DNA of 64,000 nt from G047528285 sp047528285 (GTDB lineage: Bacteria; Pseudomonadota; Gammaproteobacteria; Enterobacterales; Enterobacteriaceae): NCBI GenBank assembly GCA_047528285.1, contig CP180022.1:682001-746000 (forward strand), read 5' to 3'. Both the position numbers and the translations under genes were made by a program. Positions 44,947 through 55,487 of the stretch are shown here, in pieces. The notes under the pieces were generated by a model. The model did not search any database. It saw nothing but the letters and a program-made list of their open reading frames with translations, and was not told the origin of the DNA. Every line of letters begins with the position of its first letter. Position 1 is the first letter of the stretch.

Positions 44947-45357
44947 CTACGTCGTGCTCACACAATTCAAAAAATCGAAATGATACATAATCCAATTTTA
45001 TATCTGATAAACTAATACAATATCCATATATCTAAAAAATGGCTGTTGGCTTGTTAGATAAACCAGTTGCGACCCTAGATTATCTTTGATAATCTCCGCA
45101 TATAGATCATTTAAATTATGCTAATAATAGCATAACAAAGATTGTTATAATTATTCATAATTTATAGAATTAATGTTTTTATATGATATACGACATCTAT
45201 TCAGATGTCGGATAAATAAAAAGCAGATAGGCCTAATTTGAATTACATCTTCTTTTTCAAGAAAGAAGCTCATAAAGAAATGGTATTTTAGTGCTATTAA
45301 TTCTAGCGTATTTTTATAATACGTTAATATTGCTATTATAGGTTATATGGAGCGAAT
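44947..45357. other. Spacer where 23S rRNA would be expected; no rRNA sequence
   Basis: In a standard operon the 23S gene begins within a few hundred bases of tRNA-Ala. This stretch shows no 23S start sequence and runs directly into erpA. It contains a 7-bp hairpin near 45077-45093 and the stem at 45191-45210. Confidence 0.8.
45191..45210 (-). terminator. Candidate terminator of the truncated rRNA transcript
   Basis: CGACATCT (45191-45198) pairs perfectly with AGATGTCG (45203-45210) around a 4-base loop, about 150 bases past tRNA-Ala on the minus strand. The following TATATCATAT is only weakly U-rich, so its role is tentative. Confidence 0.35.
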
Positions 45358-45433
45358 TGGTGGAGCTAAGCGGGATCGAACCGCTAACCTCCTGCGTGCA
45401 AAGCAGGCGCTCTCCCAGTTGAGCTATAGCCCC
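45358..45433 (-). tRNA. tRNA-Ala (anticodon TGC)
   Basis: The 76-base gene begins GGGGCTATAGCTCA and ends GCTCCACCA with an encoded CCA. The anticodon arm reads CTGC-TTTGCAC-GCAG. It lies in the 16S-tRNA-Ile-tRNA-Ala arrangement typical of a subset of enterobacterial rrn operons. Confidence 0.97.
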
Positions 45434-45609
45434 AAAAAACATCGCTGTCCTTTGTATCCCGTCGGTTACTCAACCACCACTTTTATAAAGTGGTCCCCCG
45501 CTCAGGCAGCCAGTCTCTTTTAATCGTTCCAGAATACGGGGTCTATTATTAGACAGACCCCGTAAACTTAATACTTCCTCATAAGTCTGATCTCAGATAT
45601 CAGCTAAAC
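45434..45609 (-). other. tRNA-Ile/tRNA-Ala spacer with two strong hairpins
   Basis: The 176-base spacer is longer than the ~42 bases I recall for E. coli. It has two perfect stems: ACCACTTT/AAAGTGGT (45476-45483 with 45487-45494) and the G+C-rich TACGGGGTCT/AGACCCCGTA (45535-45544 with 45555-45564). They may guide processing of the precursor. Confidence 0.6.
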
Positions 45610-45686
<77 letters not shown>

Positions 45687-45755
45687 ATTAAAGTCTTACT
45701 TTCTAATTATCAGACAATTTGTGTAGACACTTCACTTGACGCATCATCTACTAGG

Positions 45756-47300
<1,545 letters not shown>

Positions 47301-47426
47301 AAAGCTTGATGCTCAAAGAATTAAAACTGGTATTCGTATGAATATTAGTTTGTTCACTCTTCAAGACTTACAGTTTTTTATGTTGATATCGTCTTGTGAG
47401 TGCCCACACAAATTGTCTAATAAATT

Positions 47427-47439
47427 GTTAAAGAACAAA
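47427..47439 (-). promoter_or_regulatory. rRNA leader boxA-type antitermination site
   Basis: The minus strand reads TTGTTCTTTAACA, close to the boxA consensus TGCTCTTTAACA. It is followed by the familiar enterobacterial leader words TTAGACAATTTGTGTGGGCA. It lies about 130 bases upstream of 16S. Its retention suggests Nus-dependent antitermination is still used. Confidence 0.65.
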
Positions 47440-47509
47440 AAATATTTTACTGCACCATAAAAGCTTAAGCTGTAAAGCGCAACAAACTTAAATCTAGTAC
47501 AGATTTTTC

Positions 47510-47538
47510 ATGCTACACCTTTATTTTATAAAGGTCAA
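47510..47538 (-). promoter_or_regulatory. Predicted promoter of the 16S-tRNA transcript
   Basis: On the minus strand TTGACC (47538-47533) and TAGCAT (47515-47510) are separated by exactly 17 bases. The predicted start gives a leader of about 200 bases containing boxA, comparable with enterobacterial rrn P2. No second promoter is obvious. Confidence 0.5.
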
Positions 47539-47539
47539 T

Positions 47540-49539
47540 CATACTGACACTAATTTTTATCTTTCTCATACTGCCGTATCGTAAAAACCATAACCTAATA
47601 TATCACATATATGATAATACTTTCCTTGCTTAGAAGCAACTGCTATTTTTATTTATTGTCTTGTTTTCTGTTTTTTCACAAAATACCCCTAATCACCTCA
47701 AAGAAATCAACCAGATCTATTTTGGAGTTTTTAACATGGAGTATTTTTAAATAGTAATCTTTATCTATTCTTATTGCAACATTGCAATGTTGCAATAAGA
47801 ATAGATGGGCTTAATGTAATCGAAATTCAATATCAAATGTAAAGCAACATCTAAAAAACAGTTAATCAATACACCCCCGCGCAGTGAATTTCGGTTAAAT
47901 ACCTTGATAATTACCAGCACCTATCTTTGTATAGTTACACAAACCAACATGATCGCCAAGAGGGTGTTTTAAAGTCGTTTGTTATTAACAATTTACGTGC
48001 ATGAGATGAATACTTAAAGCACCTATCTGATTAATATTTCTCGCCATTTATCGACTAGATTCTCAGCTACTTTTTCTCAGCATTGACTTATAAGAATCAA
48101 GTGTACGGTAATTCACATCCTTCTCTTTAGATCTGGTTTATCAAATCCAAAAAGCTTCCGTGTCACTGCTATTATTGTTCTACCGAGCAACAAATAAAAA
48201 TAAATATTTTACACCTCAACGCTATTTTCTACAAACTGAACGCTTAAAACCATATTTTTTATTTAAAAGAATCATTGCTACCGAACTAATCTATGTACCT
48301 TCATAACTAACTTTAAAGTCTTTAATACCAATTCAAATCAGTTCAACCATTAACCCACGAGGATACTTTTGCCAAGCATTGATATTTTGCTCTCATAACT
48401 CTCACAAGCTATATCAAATCATGATATAAAGAAAAGATACGGATAATTATTCCTAATTCAGAACTCTCATTATGGAGTATATTTATACCATATAGCTATT
48501 ATAGTGTAATAAACTTATCGAACTCAACGTTCCTCTGAGTTGTTTTTATTAATAAATCAATAACTTACCTAAAAATCAGATTATCTAAAAATTGCGAATT
48601 TTAAAGGTTGTTTTATTAATGCACCACTAAAAATTTTAAATTTTATTTAACCATAAAACATCAACAACTAAACATGAAAACCGATCCAATCTATATAATA
48701 TATAAAAATTTGAATAAAATTAAACAAAACCACCTCAAATTCATCTGAGATATCAAAAATCCACTAGGCATGAACAAAACCATTTCAGATACAACAACTA
48801 ATTTTCACTTGAGTGCAAAGGGATAAATATTCACTTATATAAAACATTTAATTAAATACTGTTCTGATACATTAAAATGTACATAAAACAGATAAGAATA
48901 ACAAAAATGCCCAACGCTTTAATCGTTATTTGGTTCTAAACCATACCAAGTAGACATACGAATCCTGATCTTATGTATAACTTATCTTATATGCAACACA
49001 AGGATACATTTTTAGCTATTTCATACGCTAATGAGCACATAAGAAAAATACGCTTTATATTTTTTAAACCAAATAAAAACCATATACTATATAGTCAAGT
49101 GAATTAATGTGGTGTTATCTATTATAACATATATATGTTACTAGTATATTATGCAATATTTTACATGTAATATATCATCCTTTCGTTAACTACTGCTCGC
49201 CCTACCACAACTAATATAATTCATAATGAAAACATACAAAAAAAGAGTTACATAATTTCATCTAGTAAAATCAAATTTTCTCGTAAAATCGTTGAATCTT
49301 AAAAATTAGAAGCAATCTTCTACATAATTTTTCATTAGATTATATACAATCTTCTTTTCTTATAAAGAAACTTAGATTTATCATCAATTTTCCGATATGT
49401 ATCACATACTCAGAATTTAATAAGAGTGAAGTCAAAATTTTGTGGAAATCACGCAACCAATTTCGCTACAATTTAGATTAATTTAACCAATTTTGCATTG
49501 AATAAAAAAAGAAAGCGCCATTTAAAAATTATTGAACAT
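47540..49539. other. 2-kb gene-free region between 16S and purH promoters
   Basis: No gene is recognisable. It contains the 44-bp palindrome at 47763-47806, a short terminator-like hairpin near 48519-48548 (AACTCA ... TGAGTT then GTTTTTATT), and a weak PurR-box-like word (ACGCAA..AATTTCGC, 49451-49466) before purH. The PurR match is about 11 of 16 and lacks the central CG, so I do not call it an operator. Confidence 0.5.
47763..47806. repeat. Perfect 44-bp palindrome
   Basis: Positions 47763-47784 are the exact reverse complement of 47785-47806, with no loop. Its core contains repeated TTGCAA/ATTGCAAT words. It lies about 225 bp upstream of the predicted 16S promoter and 1.8 kb before purH. 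Confidence 0.9.
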
Positions 49540-49565
49540 TGCCATTATTAATGGCATTATTTTTT
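49540..49565 (+). terminator. Terminator-like hairpin immediately upstream of purH
   Basis: TGCCATT (49540-49546) pairs with AATGGCA (49550-49556) around ATT and is followed by TTATTTTTT. The T-run ends only 19 bases before the purH ATG. It could end a lost upstream gene or act as an attenuator in the purHD leader. Confidence 0.55.
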
Positions 49566-49584
49566 ACATAAAGGTTTATTTGCT

Positions 49585-51180
49585 ATGCAAGAACCACGTC
49601 CTATCCGTCGTGCACTGCTCAGTGTTTCCGATAAAGAGGGCATTTTAGAATTTGCGCAGTCCTTATCTCAACGCGGTGTTGAACTTCTATCTACAGGAGG
49701 AACAGCCCGCCTTCTAGATAAAACCGGCCTTCCGGTTATTGATGTATCCGACTATACAGGTTTCCCAGAAATAATGGGGGGACGTATTAAAACTCTACAC
49801 CCCAAAATACATGCAGGCATCCTTGGCCGGCGAAATATTGATGAAAAGATTATGCATGAACACAATATCACACCAATCGATATTGTTGTGGTTAACCTGT
49901 ATCCTTTTGCCACTACAGTAGCACGTGCTAACTGTACCCATGAAGAGGCGCTAGAAAATATTGATATCGGTGGAGTTACCTTGATACGCTCTGCTGCTAA
50001 AAACCATACAGATGTAGCGATTGTGATTAACAGCAGCGATTATCCTGCAATAATCGCAGAAATGGATCATTATAAAGGCTTTCTCAGCCTTACAACCCGT
50101 CTTAATCTTGCTATCAAAGCACTTAAACATACTATCGTTTATGATAGTAAAGTTACCAACTATCTTTTAAGTCAGCAAATGCAAACTAATCTTCACGAAG
50201 AAAAACAATCTTCCAGGCGCTTTCCCTACATCCTTAATGTTAACTTTATAAAAAAACAGGAGATGCGATACGGCGAAAATCAACATCAGTTGTCAGCTTT
50301 TTATAGCGATCCAAAAACACATGAAACCTCAGTGACTAACGCGCACCAATTTCAAGGAAAAGAGCTTTCCTACAATAATATCGTCGATACTGATGTAGCA
50401 CTTGAGTGCGTAAATACCTTTTCCGAGAAAGCCTGCGTTATTGTTAAACATGCTAATCCCTGCGGCGCAGCCACCGGAGATAGCCTTCTACTTTCACTCT
50501 ATAATCGCGCCTACCAAACAGATCCAACTTCTGCGTTTGGCGGAATTATCGCTTTTAATCAGCCGCTTGACGCCGATACTGCTCGAACAATTATAAGCCG
50601 CCAATTTGTAGAAGTTATTATTGCCCCAAGAATCAATACCGATGCCCTAACAGCACTACGCAGCAAGAAAAGTATACGAGTATTGGCCTACAGCCACTGG
50701 CAAAAAAAGGTAGATGTTTTAGATTTCAAACGAATCAACGGCGGTCTTCTAGTACAAGAGCGCGATGTGGCTATGGTGGATCTAGATGACTTAGAGGTGG
50801 TGACAAAATGTCAGCCTACCAAAGCTAACATTCGTGATAGTCTGTTTTGCTGGAAAGTAGCAAAATTCGTTAAATCAAACGCAATCGTTTTCGCCCGCAA
50901 TCAGAGTACCATAGGTATAGGTGCCGGGCAAATGAGCCGCATTTACTCAGCAAAAATCGCTGTTATTAAGGCAAAAGACGAAGGTTTTGATCTCAAAGGA
51001 TCCGTGATGGCTTCAGACGCCTTCTTTCCATTTCGCGACAGTATCGATGCTGCCGCAGCGGTAGGCGTACAGTGTGTTATTCAACCTGGTGGGTCAATCC
51101 GCGATAAAGAAATTATCTCCGCTGCCAATGATTATGGTATTTCCATGATTTTTACTCATACGCGTCATTTTCGCCATTAA
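49585..51180 (+). CDS. purH: Bifunctional AICAR transformylase/IMP cyclohydrolase
   Basis: PurH catalyses the last two steps of IMP synthesis: formylation of AICAR and ring closure. The 531-residue product matches E. coli PurH (529). The N-terminal cyclohydrolase domain (about 1-200) has SVSDKEGILEFAQ, LSTGGTARLL and GGRIKTLHPKIH. The transformylase domain has the catalytic KHANPCG near residue 275, DPTSAFGGIIAFN, and SDAFFPFRDSIDAAAA with IQPGGSIRD near the end. The C-terminus HTRHFRH is conserved. The start is ATG, with AAAGG 11 bases upstream. It is followed by purD after 19 bp, the conserved purHD operon. Confidence 0.97.
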   Translation: MQEPRPIRRALLSVSDKEGILEFAQSLSQRGVELLSTGGTARLLDKTGLPVIDVSDYTGFPEIMGGRIKTLHPKIHAGILGRRNIDEKIMHEHNITPIDIVVVNLYPFATTVARANCTHEEALENIDIGGVTLIRSAAKNHTDVAIVINSSDYPAIIAEMDHYKGFLSLTTRLNLAIKALKHTIVYDSKVTNYLLSQQMQTNLHEEKQSSRRFPYILNVNFIKKQEMRYGENQHQLSAFYSDPKTHETSVTNAHQFQGKELSYNNIVDTDVALECVNTFSEKACVIVKHANPCGAATGDSLLLSLYNRAYQTDPTSAFGGIIAFNQPLDADTARTIISRQFVEVIIAPRINTDALTALRSKKSIRVLAYSHWQKKVDVLDFKRINGGLLVQERDVAMVDLDDLEVVTKCQPTKANIRDSLFCWKVAKFVKSNAIVFARNQSTIGIGAGQMSRIYSAKIAVIKAKDEGFDLKGSVMASDAFFPFRDSIDAAAAVGVQCVIQPGGSIRDKEIISAANDYGISMIFTHTRHFRH

Positions 51181-51199
51181 ACTCAAGAATTGTTTGACC

Positions 51200-52483
51200 A
51201 TGAATATTTTAATTATAGGCAACGGCGGACGTGAACATGCCATAGCCTGGAAAGCCGCTAAATCGAAGCTTGTCAACAAAATTTATGTCGCTCCCGGGAA
51301 TGCAGGAACTGCTCTGGATCCAGCTTTAAAAAACGTGAATATCGCAGCAACCAATATTACAGAACTAGTGGCTTTCGCCCAAGCAAATAAAATAGGATTA
51401 ACCATCGTTGGGCCGGAAGCGCCATTAGTACTAGGGATTGTAGATATCTTCCGTTCTGCAGGTTTGCGCATTTTCGGCCCTTCACAGGCTGCCGCTCAAC
51501 TGGAGGGGTCAAAGATTTTTAGCAAAAATTTTCTTGTTCGTCACCGAATTCCTACCGCTCGCTCCGGTACTTTTACCAAAGTAGAACCAGCGCTGGCCTA
51601 TTTGAGACAACAGAACCTACCGATCGTCATCAAAGCAGACGGCCTAGCCGCAGGAAAAGGCGTTATTGTTGCCATGACACTTTCAGAAGCCAACTCTGCC
51701 GTAAATAATATACTTTCCGGGAAAGCCTTTGGGAATGCCGGCCGTCGTATAATTATTGAAGAATTTCTTTACGGCGAGGAGGTCAGCTTTATTGTAATGG
51801 TCGATGGAAAATCTATTTTACCAATGGCTACCAGCCAGGATCATAAACGCGTTGGTGATGGAGATACAGGTCCAAATACTGGCGGTATGGGAGCCTATTC
51901 TCCGGCATCAATCGTGACCGATGACTTACAGCGCCTAATAATTGATCAGGTCATTAATCCCACAGTGAAAGGGATGGCTGAAGAAGGAAACATCTACACC
52001 GGTTTTCTATATGCTGGCCTGATGATAAGCCATAATAGCCAAGCAAAAGTTATCGAGTTTAATTGCCGATTAGGTGATCCAGAAACTCAACCTATCATTC
52101 TTCGCATGCGTTCCGATCTAATCGCACACTGTCTAGCAGCTACTGAAGGCCATCTCGACGAAGAAACATCCGAATGGGATAAACAATCAGCTCTAGGGGT
52201 GGTATTAGCAACGAAAGGATATCCCGGAAACTGTCGCATTGGATATGAAATCAAGGGCCTACCTTCAACAGAAATAGAAGGGGAAAAAATATTTCATGCC
52301 GGAACTAAGTTACATCTTGGAAAAGTCTTAACCCATGGAGGACGCGGGCTTTGTGTAACTGCTCTTGGAAAGACGATTGTCGATGCACAGACTCGAGCCT
52401 ACCATGTTGCAAAATCCCTCCATTGGAATAATAGTTTCTACCGTTATGATATTGGATATCGCGCTATCAATCGTGAAGCCTGA
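51200..52483 (+). CDS. purD: Phosphoribosylamine-glycine ligase (GAR synthetase)
   Basis: PurD joins glycine to phosphoribosylamine, the second step of purine synthesis. The 427-residue product matches E. coli PurD (429). It has the N-terminal ILIIGNGGREHAIAWKA, the ATP-grasp loop IKADGLAAGKGV near residue 145, the metal-binding EFNCRLGDPETQ near 290 and the C-terminal DIGYRAI. I choose ATG 51200 (MNILIIGNGG) over the in-frame TTG at 51194, because it aligns with the family start. The ribosome-binding site is weak, and translation may be coupled to purH, 19 bp upstream. Other purine genes lie outside the window. Confidence 0.97.
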   Translation: MNILIIGNGGREHAIAWKAAKSKLVNKIYVAPGNAGTALDPALKNVNIAATNITELVAFAQANKIGLTIVGPEAPLVLGIVDIFRSAGLRIFGPSQAAAQLEGSKIFSKNFLVRHRIPTARSGTFTKVEPALAYLRQQNLPIVIKADGLAAGKGVIVAMTLSEANSAVNNILSGKAFGNAGRRIIIEEFLYGEEVSFIVMVDGKSILPMATSQDHKRVGDGDTGPNTGGMGAYSPASIVTDDLQRLIIDQVINPTVKGMAEEGNIYTGFLYAGLMISHNSQAKVIEFNCRLGDPETQPIILRMRSDLIAHCLAATEGHLDEETSEWDKQSALGVVLATKGYPGNCRIGYEIKGLPSTEIEGEKIFHAGTKLHLGKVLTHGGRGLCVTALGKTIVDAQTRAYHVAKSLHWNNSFYRYDIGYRAINREA

Positions 52484-52505
52484 ATCTCTCTTTCGAGATT
52501 GATTT
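52483..52505 (+). terminator. Weak terminator-like hairpin after purD
   Basis: AATCTC and GAGATT (52483-52488 with 52495-52500) form a 6-bp stem overlapping the end of the purD stop codon, followed by GATTTC. The U-tract is poor. Confidence 0.3.
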
Positions 52506-53746
52506 CAATTCATGATTTATCGCTTTGTTACGTGCAACAGTTTCAAAATACATTTTGACATACTTAGATATTATCTATTAAGTTGCACTAAAGCCGATGA
52601 TTAAAATGTGTAATAGCTATCAAAGTTTAGCGATCAACGTGAAAACCATGCGGCAATTTAAACTCATCTTTTAAAAAAAAATATAAGATCAACAGACTAT
52701 TTTGCATCACAGAATAGTGCGCTTTTGTTTTTAATGCATTAGAAACAATCAGAATGCCTTTAGCGTTACCTTAACCAAGGTTGCATATAGCTTATATAAG
52801 CTAGAAAATTTAATTTTATTTGGATCATTGTTTATTATATGGTAGAGCTAGGCTAGATATACTTAAAAATCTTGCAGTAAGATTGATAAATTTTAGATTA
52901 ATTATCATTAATCTGATAAGTTAAATATCTTATATATCGTAGGTATATATATTCCTAGAATTCGTTGATTAATATTTAAAATATATTAGCAAATAAATAG
53001 AAATAACTTTGATAAAAGGAAAATCTAAATCCTTGAAAAGGATAATAAATCTTTACTATTTTAATTTTTAACTAATGAAAACCTGCCACATATTAGAAAT
53101 CACCTCACACAGAATAACGCTTAGATAACTCTGTGCTTGCAACTTTTTCCTGAAGATAAAAGACAACTGCAGAAGTATAGGTTCAGATAAAAACAATAGA
53201 GAGCGCAACATATACAGTTATCTGTACTAATTTATTTTTCAGAAATATAATTAATTCACAGATTTTATGCTCCACAGCATGTGGATAAAATTATATGGTT
53301 TGACAAATGCAATTTGTTCTGAAAATTTTTAAATAGCGTTTTTTATGATTTCTCTTATATCAATCTGTAAACACTTATAAAAAATTTCAGAATATTAATC
53401 AAAGATACCTCGCTGATACAGCGTATTTTATAATCATTTCTACTTTAAAAGAACGTAAAAATAGAGAACCACGATGGTGACCTAAAAATAATTATTTTTA
53501 TTTTTTTAGCAAAAGATCTAACACGGCCGCTCCCTTACTTATATACATAACAAAAAGCACTATATCTGCGATTCAGTAAAGTCTATCTTCTTTTGTAGCA
53601 CAACTAAGGAACATATTTTAATATACTCTACGCACTATGTCTCATATAGAATCTCCATTCCGTACATATAAACAACATAACAACGATCAGCAATTTTAAT
53701 TGCTATCGGTGATAAAAATTTAGATTTGTAGTTCTGAGAACTAAAT
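52506..53746. other. AT-rich gene-free region
   Basis: No coding remnant is recognised. One exact DnaA-box word (TGTGGATAA, 53280-53288) forms part of an imperfect inverted repeat with the preceding TTTTATGCTCCACA. A 6-bp hairpin at 53729-53743 follows hupA on the minus strand. Confidence 0.5.
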
Positions 53747-54019
53747 TTATTTAACTGCATTTTTGAGAATTTTACCAGCAACAAAGGCGGGCACATTCGC
53801 GGATGCAATTTTAATTTCTTGGCCAGTCTGCGGATTCCGACCAATTCGTTCCCTACGATGATTAATTTTAAAAGTACCGAATCCTACCAATTGTACTGCA
53901 TCACCTTCTTTAAGAGACTCTATAATTGCTGACAAAGTAGATTCTAAAGCCAACTTTGCTTGTTCCTTAGAAATCTTAGTTTTATCAGAAATTATATTAA
54001 TTAATTTAGTTTTATTCAT
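53747..54019 (-). CDS. hupA: DNA-binding protein HU-alpha
   Basis: HU is a nucleoid protein that bends and coats DNA and affects supercoiling and replication. The 90-residue product has exactly the HU length. It contains MNKTKLINIISDKTKISKEQ (helices), the hinge EGDAVQLVGFGTFKINHR, the DNA-binding arm GRNPQTGQEIKI with the conserved proline, and ANVPAFVAGK. It resembles HupA more than HupB, and its place between purHD and hemE matches the E. coli hupA locus. The start ATG is preceded by AAGGA. It is encoded opposite to purHD. Confidence 0.97.
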   Translation of the reverse strand: MNKTKLINIISDKTKISKEQAKLALESTLSAIIESLKEGDAVQLVGFGTFKINHRRERIGRNPQTGQEIKIASANVPAFVAGKILKNAVK

Positions 54020-54422
54020 ATCTTATCCTTATAGTATATTGATTGCTTGTAAAACATCTAATACGAGTGATATACAAATTAGCAACACTTTACATATACC
54101 CATCACCCAAATATGGTCTAGATATTAATCAGTAAGTATAAAATAGCCAAGCACAAATCCCAAATACTAGAGATATAAATATAATTATAAACAATCCAAA
54201 ATCTTTATAAAATGCTGACAAGGAATAATTACATTAAGCAGTGTAAAATAACGACGAAGGAAAGCTTATATTATGTTATGTATAAAGTGCTATTTTTACA
54301 TCCATCATCCTTTGCACATCCATGTTTCTCAGTCAATTTTAACCTTGACGATGAAAAAGGTTTATAAAGAGAAATTCATTCTAGCAGGGTAATTCTGCTA
54401 CAATATCAATACATATATATCC
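54020..54422. other. Short gene-free spacer between hupA and hemE
   Basis: yjaG and nfi lie here in E. coli; neither is traceable in about 400 bp, so they were deleted rather than only eroded. A 6-bp hairpin (TAGCAG/CTGCTA, 54382-54400) lies just past hemE on the minus strand and might terminate it. Confidence 0.5.
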
Positions 54423-55487
54423 CTAACAGTGATAAGACTGAGATAGTCGATGCACCGCTTCAACGAAGAAACCTATATGATCTGGTGGGATATCCTGATG
54501 AATACCATGCCCAAGATTGAATATATGTCCATCGCCTACGCCAAACCCCTTCAAAATCTCACTTACCTGATGCTCGATGCACGTCTGATCACCGTATAAA
54601 ACAGAAGGATCCATATTCCCTTGCAATGCAACTCTATTTCCAACCCGGCGTCGTGCATCAGTAATATCGCTACTCCAATCAAGACCAAGTGCATCGCAAC
54701 CGGTATCAGCCATAGCTTCCAGCCATTGATCGCCTCCTTTGGTAAAGAGTGTCGTTGGCACCCTACAACCATCATGTTCACGTAGCAGTCCATCTATAAT
54801 TTTATGTATATAATACAAGGAAAATTCGTAATAATCAGCAGTGCTCAGCATACCACCCCAAGTATCGAACAGCATGACTGATTGAACGCCGGCACAAATT
54901 TGTCCATTTAGATACAATTGCACACTATCCGCTAATTTATCTAGCAATAAATGTAGTGTTTTCGGCTCGGTATACAGCATCTGTTTGATTTTTCTGAAAA
55001 CCTTACTACTACCGCCTTCTACCATATAACTAGCCAGTGTCCATGGACTTCCAGAAAACCCGATTAACGGCACCGACCCATCCAAACAACGCCGGATCAC
55101 TCGCACAGCCTTCATCACATAACCTAACTCTTGTTCTGGATCTGGAATCGGTAGATTCTTGATATCACGTTCGGTCTGAATCGGACGCGCAAAGCGTGGT
55201 CCTTCATCCTGTACAAACCACAGGCCTAATCCCATAGCATCAGGAATAGTAAGAATATCAGAAAAGAGGATGGCTGCGTCTAGCGAATAGCGACGCAGCG
55301 GCTGTAAGGTCACTTCAGACACCAAATCAGCGTTACGACACAGTGACATGAAATCGCCGGCTTTAGCACGTAAAACTTTATATTCAGGTAAATACCGACC
55401 AGCCTGACGCATCATCCAAACTGGGGTTACATCAACTGGCTGTCGCATCAGAGCACGTAGATAGCGATCGTTTTTCAATTCAGTCAT
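54423..55487 (-). CDS. hemE: Uroporphyrinogen decarboxylase
   Basis: HemE decarboxylates uroporphyrinogen III to coproporphyrinogen III in heme synthesis. The 354-residue product equals the E. coli length. Conserved parts are the substrate-binding MMRQAGRYLPEY near residue 24, FSDILTIPDAMGLGL with the essential Asp, GSPWTLASYMVEGG with the conserved Tyr, and FNLGHGIHQDIPP near the C-terminus. The start ATG follows AAGGAT. It is a lone gene on the minus strand, with the nudC and rsd that neighbour it in E. coli not visible. Together with hemL it supports an operating heme pathway. Confidence 0.97.
   Translation of the reverse strand: MTELKNDRYLRALMRQPVDVTPVWMMRQAGRYLPEYKVLRAKAGDFMSLCRNADLVSEVTLQPLRRYSLDAAILFSDILTIPDAMGLGLWFVQDEGPRFARPIQTERDIKNLPIPDPEQELGYVMKAVRVIRRCLDGSVPLIGFSGSPWTLASYMVEGGSSKVFRKIKQMLYTEPKTLHLLLDKLADSVQLYLNGQICAGVQSVMLFDTWGGMLSTADYYEFSLYYIHKIIDGLLREHDGCRVPTTLFTKGGDQWLEAMADTGCDALGLDWSSDITDARRRVGNRVALQGNMDPSVLYGDQTCIEHQVSEILKGFGVGDGHIFNLGHGIHQDIPPDHIGFFVEAVHRLSQSYHC

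Noticed and set aside
49451..49466. PurR-operator-like sequence before purHD
   Set aside because: It matches only about 11 of 16 positions and lacks the central CG of the consensus.
53280..53288. Exact DnaA box as evidence for a replication origin
   Set aside because: It is a single site with no cluster, no AT-rich 13-mers and no origin-linked genes nearby.
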